Assembly (NCBI GenBank): GCA_947311625.1
Contig: CAMZKW010000002.1
Span: 83,013-115,984, forward strand
Origin: Candidatus Campbelliibacteriota bacterium
GTDB lineage: Bacteria > Patescibacteriota > Minisyncoccia > Phycocordibacterales > GCA-2747955
Direction of reading: 5' to 3'
Length of the DNA stretch: 32,972 nt
Shown: piece by piece, positions 16,973-25,585 of the stretch
Layout of the letters: every line of letters begins with the position of its first letter
Numbering within the stretch: position 1 is the first letter of the stretch
The notes under the pieces: model-generated
Database searches by the model: none
What the model was told of the DNA's origin: nothing
Seen by the model: only the letters and a program-made list of their open reading frames with translations
Translations under genes and position numbers: made by a program

Positions 16973-17335
16973 ATGAAAATAAAAAAAAATAAAAAAATAA
17001 TATACTTTTTAAGTTTATGTTTGATAATACCTTTTACTATATTCGCAGCTGATATAAAAGGAATTGAAGATCCAACTGGTGGAATATTGGGGGATAATAT
17101 TAGTGAAACTATAAAAAATATGATAGGTGGATTATTAAAATTAGCAATACCTTTTTTAGTATTAGCTTATGTTTATGTAGCATTCTTATTTGTTAAAGCT
17201 CAAGGAGCAGCTGAAAAATTAAAAGAAGCAAAAAAAGCTTTTGTTTGGTTATTAGTCGGTACAGCCATTATCGTTGGAGCAGATGTAATATTTTCTGTAA
17301 TTAAGGATACTTTAAGTCAGGCAAATATAAAATAA
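16973..17335 (+). CDS. VirB2/TrbC-like small membrane protein 2
   Basis: 120 residues, paralogous to the preceding gene. Signal peptide ends near 'FTIFA-AD', then 'MIGGLLKLAIPFLVLAYVYV' and 'FVWLLVGTAIIVGADVIF' helices around 'KAQGAAEKLKEAKKA'. Its single Trp is TGG at the position where protein 1 has TGA. It is the only one of the trio readable end to end under the standard code. In VirB2-family pilins the loop between the two helices is cytoplasmic during insertion and the mature pilin is packed with lipid; whether that applies here is inference. Confidence 0.85.
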   Translation: MKIKKNKKIIYFLSLCLIIPFTIFAADIKGIEDPTGGILGDNISETIKNMIGGLLKLAIPFLVLAYVYVAFLFVKAQGAAEKLKEAKKAFVWLLVGTAIIVGADVIFSVIKDTLSQANIK

Positions 17336-17341
17336 AAAAAT

Positions 17342-17689
17342 ATGAATAAAAAAATAAAAAAAATAATATTCTTAGTGTTAAGTATTTTAGTTCTTGCAAA
17401 TAATATATATGCAACGACTTTTTCTCAACTGGCACTAAACCTAAGTAATGGATTAATAGCAACAATAACAAAATTATCTTTTGGTTTTGCTGTAATATTC
17501 TTATTTTGAGGTATTTTTAACTTTGTTTCAAATGCATCTGATCAGTCAAAAAGAGAGGAGGGGAAGAAAAAAATTATTTTTGGAGTTATAGCGATATTTG
17601 TTATGGTGTCAGTATGAGGTATTGTGAAAAGTATAACTAGTACAACAAAATTAGATAATTCTCATCTTGAAATAAAATTTATTAAATAA
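17342..17689 (+). CDS. VirB2/TrbC-like small membrane protein 3
   Basis: 115 residues, hidden from standard-code prediction by two in-frame TGA codons. Signal peptide (FLVLSILVLANNIYA), helix 'KLSFGFAVIFLFWGIFNFV', basic loop 'SDQSKREEGKKK', helix 'IIFGVIAIFVMVSVWGIV'. Both Trp are TGA. The 'FVMVSVWG' motif is familiar from small pilin-like proteins in CPR genomes. The loop between helices matches the layout of proteins 1 and 2. Starts six bases after the previous stop, so it belongs to the same operon. Confidence 0.83.
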
Positions 17690-17712
17690 GTTTTTTTTTA
17701 AAAAAAAAAGAG

Positions 17713-17718
17713 TATAAT
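17713..17718 (+). promoter_or_regulatory. eno -10 box
   Basis: TATAAT ten bases before the ATG at 17729. Confidence 0.5.
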
Positions 17719-17728
17719 AAATACTATT

Positions 17729-19021
17729 ATGTATAAAATAAAAAAAATAAACGGAAGAGAGATTTTAGATTCTCGTGGAAATCCTACTGTAGAAGTTGAA
17801 ATTATTGCTGAAAAAAAACTATTTTTTGGTAAAAATAAAGTTATAAAGGCTTGATCTCAAGTTCCATCTGGTGCATCAACTGGTTCCCACGAGGCATTAG
17901 AATTAAGAGATGGTGATGTGAATAGATATAATGGGAAAGGTGTTCTTTTGGCAATTAAAAATATTGAAGAAAAAATTACACCGGAATTACTAGATATGGA
18001 TGTAACAAAACAAAAAAAAATTGATGAAAAAATGATTAATTTAGATGGGACAAAAAATAAATCTAAGTTAGGAGCAAATGCTATTTTAGGTGTTTCAATG
18101 GCAGTTACTCGTTTGGGAGCAATGGCTAAAAAAGAGAAACTTTATAAATATATTGCTAGAATTTCTAAAAATAAAAATTTAGAAAGTCAGAAATTTGTAA
18201 GACCATTTTTCAATGTTATTAATGGTGGAGTTCATGCAGGAAATAAAATTGCTTTCCAGGAATTTATGATTTCTCCAAGATTTAATTCTTTTGAAGAAAA
18301 CTATGAAGCAGCTACTGAAATTTACCAAAACTTAAAAATCATTTTGAAAGAAAAATTTGGAGGTTCTGCAACCTTGTTAGGTGATGAAGGTGGTTTTGCA
18401 CCAAATGATTTTGAAGAGGTGCAAGATGTATTTGAAGTTTTAAATGAAGCAGTAAAAAAAAGTGGTTATGAGGGAAAAGTTGATTATGCAATAGATGTTG
18501 CTGCTTCAGAATTCTTCCAAGATGAAAAATATAATTTAGGATTTAAAACTAAAAAAGATAATAAAAAATCAGTTTTAGAAATGATTGAAATTTATAAAGA
18601 TTTAGTAAAAGAATACCCTTTGATATCAATAGAGGACCCTTTTGATGAAGAAAATTTTGAAGCTTTTGCTCAATTAAAAAAAGAATTACCAGAGACCGAA
18701 ATTGTTGCTGATGATATAACCGTTACAAATCCAGAAAGAATAAAAACTGCAATTAAACATAAATCTGCCAACGGATTACTTCTAAAACTTAACCAGATTG
18801 GGTCGGTAACTGAAGCTATTGAAGCCTTTAAATTAGTTAAAAAAAAAGGTTGGAAGGTTATGGTGTCTCATCGTTCAGGAGAAACAATTGATGATTTTAT
18901 TGCAGACTTTGCAGTAGGGATGGGGGCTGAACAAATAAAATCTGGATCCACTGCTAGAGGGGAGAGAGTTGTTAAATATAATAGATTAAAGACTATTGAA
19001 CAAGAATTAAAAGAAAAATAA
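17729..19021 (+). CDS. eno: Enolase
   Basis: Glycolytic enzyme converting 2-phosphoglycerate to phosphoenolpyruvate, magnesium-dependent. 430 residues, normal length. Seen motifs: '[18 protein letters not shown]' at the N-terminus, '[18 protein letters not shown]', 'GDEGGFAPN', Mg-ligand segments '[10 protein letters not shown]' and 'ADDITVTN', catalytic '[10 protein letters not shown]' and C-terminal 'SHRSGET'. One TGA (residue about 43, 'IKAWSQVPSG') interrupts the standard-code frame, so a standard annotation would lose the first 60 residues. 'ADDITVTN' replaces the usual 'GDDLFVTN'. Own promoter; no glycolytic neighbour. Confidence 0.96.
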
Positions 19022-19066
19022 TTTTTTCAACTTCATCAATTGATCTTTTTTAATATTTTTAATTAA

Positions 19067-19083
19067 ATTAGTAAACTAATTTA
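19067..19083 (+). other. Short inverted repeat after eno
   Basis: 'aaattagt-aa-actaattt' lies in the 110-base gap between eno and the convergent propeller fragment. There is no T run, so it is only a weak terminator candidate. An 'atcaattgat' palindrome followed by a T6 run (about 19037-19052) is an alternative. Confidence 0.3.
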
Positions 19084-19131
19084 CAAAAAATAGTAAGATA
19101 GTTGTTTAAAAGAAGGTAAATGATAAAAAAA

Positions 19132-19330
19132 CTACTCTAATTCATTTTTTGTAAATTTTAAGTAATCTTGATACAATTTTTCCTGAGCTTTTTTCTTTAG
19201 TTGAATAATAACCAAATTCTGCTTTGTGTTTAAAAACCAATTCCCCATTTTTTCTTATTATTATAATAAGTATAACCATCGTTGTTCCAAAAGCTAAATA
19301 ATCAAGTTTTTTATCATAGGCGAATGAGTT
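19132..19330 (-). pseudogene. Decayed fragment of a beta-propeller gene
   Basis: The minus-strand stretch reads 'NSFAYDKKLDYLAFGTT' and 'RKNGELVFKHKAEFGYYST', nearly identical to 'ASIAYDKKRDLLAFSTT' and 'RKNGELIFKHKAEFGYYST' of the complete propeller gene at 20787-22562. It then jumps, with a frame change, to 'KKAQEKLYQDYLKFTKNELE', which resembles that gene's C-terminal tail ('EIQKEEYKAYLEWTRQRN'). About 200 codons between these two parts are missing. DNA identity is evident too (19203-19260 against 21189-21246). It has no start and a broken frame, so it is a remnant of a duplicated propeller gene. Confidence 0.8.
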
Positions 19331-19332
19331 TT

Positions 19333-20337
19333 TTACTTTTCAATTTTATTTAATCAATTCCTAAAAGATGGAGATATTTCTGACATATCAGTAATTGCCT
19401 TGTGCATTAAATCTGGATCGACTTTTCTTTTTCTCTCATTATTCCATAGTATGGCCATTGAAGATTTTTCATTAAATTTCTCAAAATAATCTATATTTTC
19501 TTCCATATTTTGTTTTGCCTTTTCCTTATCACCATCAACTATCCAGTAATAATAAGATGAAAATAATATTCCTCAAGTGGTATGTATATTATTGATCTTA
19601 TTTCGGTATATTTTACAATATTTTTTTTCCCCAATCTTACATAATGCAGCATAAGACATAGATGCTCAATAATCTCCCACCTTTGATTTATAACCTTTTT
19701 TTTCAAATTTTTTATAAATTTCCATATATCTATGAATCCTTTCTATATATTTTTTTTCATTTTTACCAATCAAAATTTGTTTTGCATATCAATGTGAAAG
19801 CATATTAATACCGTATGCTGTTGGTTTTAATTCAATAGATTTTTCATAGATTTTCCTACCAGCTAAAGAATAATCGCCATTAGCTTCTTTTAAAAAATGT
19901 TTCATTTCTGGATACTTATATATAGCTTGTCCAACAAACTCATTTCTGCCTGCATCACAAAAATAATTTCCCAACTTATTAAGAGCACGAACTCTAAATA
20001 GTATAGATACTTTTTTATCGGTTGCATTTTTTATAAACATAGGTAAAACACCTATCATGATTTCTTTATTTAAAAAATAATTATTAGATAAAGTTTTTGC
20101 CATTAAGTCTCTACCTGATGGATCTTTAATATTTTTTATATCCTCCTTTGACATCTTTTTATAAATAGACAATATTTCTTTTGGTGAATATCTTTTTATA
20201 ATTTCAACCTGTTTTTCCTTTTCATCTATACTCCTTATTTTATTTTGATTAGAGATATTTTCAAATTTAAAATGTCATATTATTCAAGACATTATAATTA
20301 AAAATATCATCATTATTATAAATATTATTTTTTTCAT
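19333..20337 (-). CDS. Membrane-anchored helical-repeat protein A
   Basis: 334 residues with TGA read as Trp at five places; a standard-code view shows only the central 127. N-terminal membrane anchor (IIFIIMMIFLIIMSWIIW), then an all-helical domain with TPR-like spacing, e.g. 'RALNKLGNYFCDAGRNEFVGQAIYKYPEMKHFL' followed by 'IYEKSIELKP'. This segment aligns with protein B at 24530: 'DALRRIARMYWITGGDENVAQEIFKDNDFKKYL' and 'IFKESYNIKP'. It lies 17 bases after a small secreted protein (20355-20627), the same order as at the plus-strand locus. Function unknown; probably a scaffold on the outer face of the membrane. Confidence 0.8.
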
Positions 20338-20354
20338 ATTCTTTTTATTAATTC

Positions 20355-20627
20355 TTAAAACATACTGTTGCCATCACTATCATTCATTTCGGCCCCAACA
20401 TCACTGTCGTCATCATCTTCTCCTCCTAATCCTAACTTATTTATACATATTCCATATCTATGGCAATGAGAGTATTCTCAATCATATTCTAGACAACATG
20501 TTCCTCCAGTACTTGGTGCACCAGCTTCAACTTCTTTTGTTATTGTTATCATAAAAACAGTAAATATTAACATAAATAATATAATGATAAAATAACTTAT
20601 TTTTTTTTGTTTTATAATTTTTTCCAT
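20355..20627 (-). CDS. Small secreted protein A
   Basis: 90 residues, one TGA as Trp. Signal peptide (ISYFIIILFMLIFTVFMITI) ending 'TKEVEAGAPS', with a likely cleavage at 'VEA-GA'. The mature part has five Cys residues in its first 30 ('GGTCCLEYDWEYSHCHRYGIC') and an acidic tail ('GGEDDDDSDVGAEMNDSDG'), possibly cation-binding. The protein at 24198 has the same layout, junction sequence ('KSEVDAGAPS'), Cys/His content and Asp-rich tail. No family recognised. The start is nine bases after TATAAT, next to the MITE-like element. Confidence 0.75.
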
Positions 20628-20636
20628 ATATTTTTT

Positions 20637-20642
20637 ATTATA
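20637..20642 (-). promoter_or_regulatory. -10 box of small secreted protein A
   Basis: TATAAT on the minus strand, nine bases before the ATG; its -35 region would lie inside the palindromic element at 20648-20708. Confidence 0.5.
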
Positions 20643-20647
20643 GTGGG

Positions 20648-20708
20648 TGAAGTGAGTTTATCCCTAAAAAGTGGACACAAATAGGTCTACTTTTTGGGGA
20701 TCACTTCA
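20648..20708. mobile_element. 61-bp MITE-like palindrome with IS3/IS150-like ends
   Basis: Outer arms TGAAGTGA (20648-20655) and TCACTTCA (20701-20708), inner arms 'tccctaaaaagtggac' and 'gtctactttttgggga'. There is a five-base insertion in the left arm and two mismatches. The ends read like IS150-group termini (TGtactGACCCcaaAAAGTtgGACA), here facing each other around only a few bases, with no transposase. Could instead be a structured transcription signal. No clear target duplication was seen. Confidence 0.4.
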
Positions 20709-20786
20709 TGTCACAGCCTGGATCTTAACTTATAATAAATTTATTATAACATATAAAATATAAAAAAAAACAATAACTATTAATTC

Positions 20787-22562
20787 TTAATTACGTTGCC
20801 TTGTTCATTCAAGATATGCTTTATATTCTTCTTTTTGTATTTCTTCAATTTCTTTTTTTATTACTTTATCTGATTTTCTTTTTAGAGCATAAATTTCATT
20901 GGCATAGCTGGGTAGGAAAAATATTTTCGATTTAGGATTGTAAGCAATCGTTCCGGTTATTCTTTCGGAAATTGTTATAAATCCTAATTCCTTTCCGTCT
21001 AAACTTAATTCTGTCAACCTACCGGTATTTGCTCCTATATAAATTTTATCATTAATAATTTTAGGACTTGCAAAAATCCTTGCACCAGAATTTCATTTTC
21101 AAATTTCCTTTTGAATATCTAAATCAATTGCATATAAATTTTTATCCAATGAAGCAAGATATAAAATTCCATCATAAATTAACGGGGTAGAATAATAACC
21201 AAATTCTGCCTTATGTTTAAAAATCAATTCTCCATTTTTTCTATTTAAAATATAACTTCAACCAGAGGTTGTTGAAAAAGCCAACAAATCTCTTTTTTTA
21301 TCGTAAGCAATTGAAGCCTTAATGTCTGTATGTGAAAAACCAGTTAAAATTTCTCCCTCATTTACTTCTTCGGTTTTAAATTCTCATTTTTTTATTCCTT
21401 TTTTTGCATCATAAAGCCTTAATATTCCATCATTGCTTCCAATCACAACTTCTTTTGTTGTTTCAATGAATAACGGGGAAGAGTGGGTAAAAGATGGTGT
21501 AATATCTTTTCAAATAGTCTTACCTGTTTTTAAATCAAAGGCTAAAACACCACCTCTTTTTCTAATTAAGCCAAATTCCAAGCCAATAAATCCTAAACCT
21601 AATTTTTTTGAAATAGTTGGAGACGATCCAATTCAGTCAGCTTCAAAATTTATTCAAACTTTTTTGCCAGTTTCTTTGTTTAAAGCGTATAAATTTCCGT
21701 CATATGCTCCAAAAATTACTAAATTTTTGTAAATAACTGGAGTTGAAAATACACCTTTTCCTTTTGGATGAAAACCAACTTTAAATTTTCATACTACGGA
21801 ACCATCTTTTTGATTTATTGCCCAAAAATATCCAGAATCAGAACCAAAATAAATTTTATTTTCATCTAGGATAGGATTTGATTTTGGAACAACATAATAA
21901 TAATTTGGATTTGGTGCAGAAAATTTTCAAATTGTGTTAAAAGGGTAAGGGGCAGCTTCAAAATCTTTTTCTGTAGTTTTTTTATTTTTTAAACCTAATT
22001 CTTTTTCAAAATCATTTAATTCAAAAATATAATTTATTTTTATATTTTTATTATTAAGATATTCATAAAAATCATTATCCCTTCATTTTAAAATTGCTCA
22101 AACTTCATCAATTTTATATCCTAACTCTTCCAAAACAACAATTTGTCTAATGAAAGACTTACCTGAATTTATAATATCATCAACTAAAATTATTTTTTTA
22201 TCTTTTTCAACAACACCCTCTATCATTCTTAGAAGTCCTGATTTTTTTCTTGACTTTCTAATAAAAAAAGTATTTATATCTTTTTCTCATTGACTAAAAA
22301 TATATTGATTTAAACCAACTGCAAGTGGGATTCCAGCAACTTCCAAAGTCCCTATTTGAAATGGATATTTATTTTTATTTTGCTCTCAAAAAATTTCAGA
22401 AACTAAATTTAAAACTTCTCCTTTCATTAAAACTCTTCTAAAATCAAATAAAAAACCTTTTTCTCTTATGCCGCCCCTACCATCTGAAATATTTTCTTTG
22501 TCTGCAGTAATAAAAACTTCTTCAATAATTATCTTTTTTAATTTTTCTTTTTTTCCATTCAT
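20787..22562 (-). CDS. Phosphoribosyltransferase fused to a PQQ-type beta-propeller
   Basis: 591 residues; 14 Trp are TGA and one TGG, so standard-code prediction sees only short pieces. Residues 1-200 are a type I phosphoribosyltransferase resembling orotate PRTase: 'IGTLEVAGIPLAVGL' and the PRPP loop 'ILVDDIINSGKS' (125-136). Residues 210-575 are PQQ-like propeller blades with 'DGSVVWKF', 'GKKVWINF', 'GKTIWKDI', 'GIKKWEFK' and 'QKEIWKWN', each with Trp from TGA. No signal peptide, so probably cytoplasmic, which is unusual for PQQ propellers. Ligands of the propeller are unknown. A broken second copy of its 3' part lies at 19132. It is divergently transcribed from the HTTM gene with back-to-back promoters. 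Confidence 0.88.
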
Positions 22563-22569
22563 AAAAAAA

Positions 22570-22601
22570 ATTATAGCATTTTTTTTTAAAAAAGGTATAA
22601 T
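22570..22601. promoter_or_regulatory. Divergent promoter pair
   Basis: Minus-strand TATAAT (22575-22570), seven bases before the PRTase-propeller ATG. Plus-strand TATAAT (22596-22601), nine bases before the HTTM ATG. The boxes are 20 bases apart, so the two RNA polymerases would compete. Confidence 0.6.
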
Positions 22602-22610
22602 AATTTTATT

Positions 22611-23909
22611 ATGAATAATTTAATTAAAAATATTTTCAATTCAAAATGAGAAAAAAAGTTTTTTAACTTTTATCATAAGTTTTTTTCGTTAAAAGAAATT
22701 GAAAATTCAACTGGATTGATTTGGGTTTGAGGGACTTTATTATTATCTTATTTTGTTTCATTTTCTGCTTGAGCTATACATCCAACAGCAATGACCAAAA
22801 TGGGAGTATCATCTGGTCAATATAGTTGTTGAGATTATTATCAATCTTGCGGGCGTTGACACATTTTTGATGCGCTTCCATTAGGTTATTCACAAACGAG
22901 TTTTTATATGGGTATTTTTGGTATTCTTGTTTTGATAATAGTTTTACTAAAAAAAAGAGAATATATTTTAGCTCATATCTTAACTTCTCTTTTATTTATT
23001 TGACATTTTTTAAATTTATTTATTTTAACTAGTGCTTTTGTGGGAAATTATGAGTATTTTGTTTTTGTCTTTGGTTTAATATTTTTATTTATTCCGCATA
23101 AAGAATGATTTTTAAAATTATCTTTGGTTGCATTTTATTTTTTAGCTTCAACTTTAAAATTAAATGATGGTTGAATTTTGGGAACTTACTTTACTTCAAT
23201 GTTTACAGGAGCACCGTTGGCTCCAGATTGATTTGTGCCAATTGCAACAAATTTAACAATTTTAGCCCAAATGGTTTTTGCCTGATTCATATTCTCAAAA
23301 AATAAAATTCTGAGAAATATAATGGTTGTTTATTTTCTGTTCTTCCATTTGTATTCTGGAATTTTAGTTGGTTATAAATATCCATCAGTGGTAGTTCCAA
23401 TTTTTGTCGTTTTATATATTTTATATTATAGATGGCAGAAACCACCACTTGATAAAAAATCAATTATTGGATGAAGTTTAATTTTTATGATGTTGATTAT
23501 TCAAATGATAAAAATTTGAATTCCGGGAGACGTTAGAATGACGATGGAGGGAAATAAATATGGTTTATATATGTTTGAAGCAAATCACCAATGCGTTTCG
23601 ACAATCGAAATAGAAAATAAAGATGGTAAAAAAATAAAAATGAGGGCAAAGTCTGAATCTGCCAGAAGTCGTTGTGATCCTTATAAATATTGATGAAAAA
23701 TAAAGAAACAATATTGTGTTAAATTAGAAGTAAAAAAAATTGCTTGAACTTTTGACCATTCTATAAATGGAGAACCTTTTTATAGAATTGTCGACAGTAA
23801 TAATATTTGTAATTTAGAGTATCAAGCAGGGGAACATAATAAATGAATAAAATTAAAAAAAGATAAACCTGAGATTGTTGGTTATCCTTATAAAAATTGA
23901 TATAAATAA
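22611..23909 (+). CDS. HTTM-like (VKGC-type) multi-pass membrane protein
   Basis: 432 residues. Seventeen Trp are TGA and two are TGG, so no ORF of note appears under the standard code. The N-terminal ~300 residues have about eight hydrophobic helices resembling the HTTM domain shared with vitamin-K-dependent gamma-carboxylase ('ALPLGYSQTSFYMGIFG', 'HLYSGILVGYKYPS'). The C-terminal ~120 residues are soluble: 'FEANHQCVSTIEIENKDGK' and 'ARSRCDPYKYWWKIKKQYC', a motif typical of bacterial HTTM proteins, where Trp is expected at the TGA sites. Bacterial HTTM proteins have no settled function. Trp-rich and probably membrane-embedded. A small membrane protein follows eight bases later, likely cotranscribed. 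Confidence 0.82.
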
Positions 23910-23916
23910 TAAAAAT

Positions 23917-24102
23917 ATGGAAAATAAAAAAATGATAAAAATGGAGGCGTTACCAAATACTCCAGAAATTCAATTAACAACAACACAGAAATTTTTAAAA
24001 CCGCATTTAAAACAGATAGAGTTGTTTTGGTGATTTATATTTTGGTTAATAATCATAGTTTTATTATATAAATTATGAGGTTTTTGAAAAGAAGAAAAGT
24101 AA
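23917..24102 (+). CDS. Small single-pass membrane protein
   Basis: 61 residues starting MENKKMIKMEALPNTPEIQL, with one Trp-rich membrane helix near the C-terminus ('LFWWFIFWLIIIVLLYKLW') and a short basic/acidic end. Trp codons are mixed: TGG, TGA, TGG, TGA, TGA. The stop codon is TAA. It starts eight bases after the HTTM stop and is probably an accessory subunit or neighbour in that operon. No family recognised. Confidence 0.65.
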
Positions 24103-24134
24103 AAATAAAATTTTGTTTTTTCTCTTTTTTTTTG

Positions 24135-24197
24135 TATAATAATATTATTATAAGTTAGGGTGGCGGCTTCGCCGCCACCCACCTAATAAAAAAAAAT
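24135..24197 (+). promoter_or_regulatory. Promoter and GC-rich hairpin leader of small secreted protein B
   Basis: TATAAT at 24135-24140, then a perfect 10-bp stem GGGTGGCGGC-ttc-GCCGCCACCC (24158-24180) and 17 bases to the ATG. The stem is exceptional in an AT-rich genome and would form in the leader or end the upstream transcript. A related palindrome is at 32061. Confidence 0.55.
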
Positions 24198-24527
24198 ATG
24201 AAAAAATACATAAAACAAATAAGCTATGGGGTGGTAGCCTTATTTACTATAATAGGTGGGCTATTCGTAATTACAAATAAAAGTGAGGTTGATGCGGGTG
24301 CACCGTCTCAAAAAAAATGTGATAGTGGGTCCGGCTCAACTCAAACTTGTTCAGATTGAGATGATAAGAATGGAGTTAGACATAATCAAAGAAATAGATC
24401 ATGATATTCATATACTGAAAGGTATATTCCTGGTAATGGTGCTCATTGTCATTACTGATCTTGTTCTGATGATGGCGGTAATGCTGATGGTGGTTCTGCT
24501 GATTATAAAGTTTTTAATGATAAATAA
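24198..24527 (+). CDS. Small secreted protein B
   Basis: 109 residues. Signal peptide (YGVVALFTIIGGLFVITN) ending 'KSEVDAGAPS', then a hydrophilic mature part rich in Ser, Cys, Asp and aromatic residues: 'CDSGSGSTQTCSDWDDKNG', 'SWYSYTERYIPGNGAHCHYW' and the Asp/Gly tail 'CSDDGGNADGGSADYKVF'. Three Trp, all TGA. Related in layout and junction to the protein at 20355. The stop overlaps closely with the next gene (two-base gap), so it is translated with helical-repeat protein B. No known family; the Cys, His and Asp content suggests a metal- or disulphide-stabilised surface peptide (inference). Confidence 0.75.
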
Positions 24528-24529
24528 TT

Positions 24530-25579
24530 ATGAAATGATTAATTAGTTTAGTAGGGATTATAGTATTAGGATTTATTTCTTATTTTTTCTATAACCAAAT
24601 AAGTCAGGTCAATCCAGAATTTAGTTTTAAGAACGAAGAAAACATTTCCAATAATAAAAAAAATGAAAATACAAAAAAAGAAGTTTTTGATTATACAGAT
24701 GATTTAAATAAGATTGCTATTAATGAAAAAAAAGCTTCTGAAAAAATTAAATTAATTGATTCTTATGTGAAAGAAGTTGAATCTGTTGATAAAAATTTAG
24801 CTTTAGGTCAGTTAAGATTAAAGGCTAAGATTTTAGGGGATCAAAGAAATGATAAGGCTAAGGTTTTAGAATCAATAAAGCTATGGAAAGAAATTTATAG
24901 AAAGGCTGATCCTGGAACAAGAATAAAAGCAGATGCATTGAGAAGGATCGCTAGAATGTATTGAATAACTGGAGGTGATGAAAATGTTGCTCAAGAAATT
25001 TTTAAAGATAATGACTTTAAAAAATATCTATCAAAAGATAAAACAATCGGTAAATCTTTAATAAATATTTTTAAAGAGTCATATAATATAAAACCAAATT
25101 TAAAATCAGCCTTAGAATTAGTATTTTGATATTCAGAATTAGGAAATAATGAAGAAGGAAAAAAGTGACTTGATATTTATGAAGAAATTAAAAAAGAAAT
25201 AGGGTATTCTTCATTAAGTATGCAGGAGGCGATTACTTTATATAATATAGATAATAAAAAAGAATCCTTTGCTTTATTTGAAAAAATAATAAATGATAAA
25301 CATGAACAGTACTTAAAGGCTTTTCCTCTTGGTTTCTATGCAACTTATTTAAATAAAGAAACAAATAAGGATAGAAATAAAATCAAAGAAATTTTAAATA
25401 AGTTGATGGAAAATATTAAAACCGATCCTAAACCAGAATACAATCAATTTTTGTATTTCTTAAAGGTTCAAGCTAAAAAAGAAAAAAGGGATTTATTGGC
25501 GACTGGTTTAGAAGAATTAGCAAGAGATTATCCAGAATTTAAAACATTTTTAGAAGCTTATGGTTTTAAAGTTAATTAA
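24530..25579 (+). CDS. Membrane-anchored helical-repeat protein B
   Basis: 349 residues, with TGA as Trp at residue 3 and at later sites. N-terminal anchor (MKWLISLVGIIVLGFISYFF), a low-complexity Asn/Lys/Glu stalk to about residue 90, then a TPR-like all-helical domain: 'SIKLWKEIYRKADPGTRIKA', 'RIARMYWITGGDENVAQEIF', 'NIKPNLKSALELVFWYSELG'. It ends 'ARDYPEFKTFLEAYGF'. The region 140-210 aligns with protein A at 19333. It starts two bases after the small secreted protein B and ends six bases before the next TPR protein, so the three form an operon. Probably extracytoplasmic scaffold; function unknown. Confidence 0.82.
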
Positions 25580-25585
25580 ATAAAT

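Noticed and set aside
24283-24546. ORF of hydrophobic Val/Met/Leu residues overlapping small secreted protein B
   Set aside because: Out of frame with the gene that has a signal peptide and promoter; it is an artefact of treating TGA as stop.
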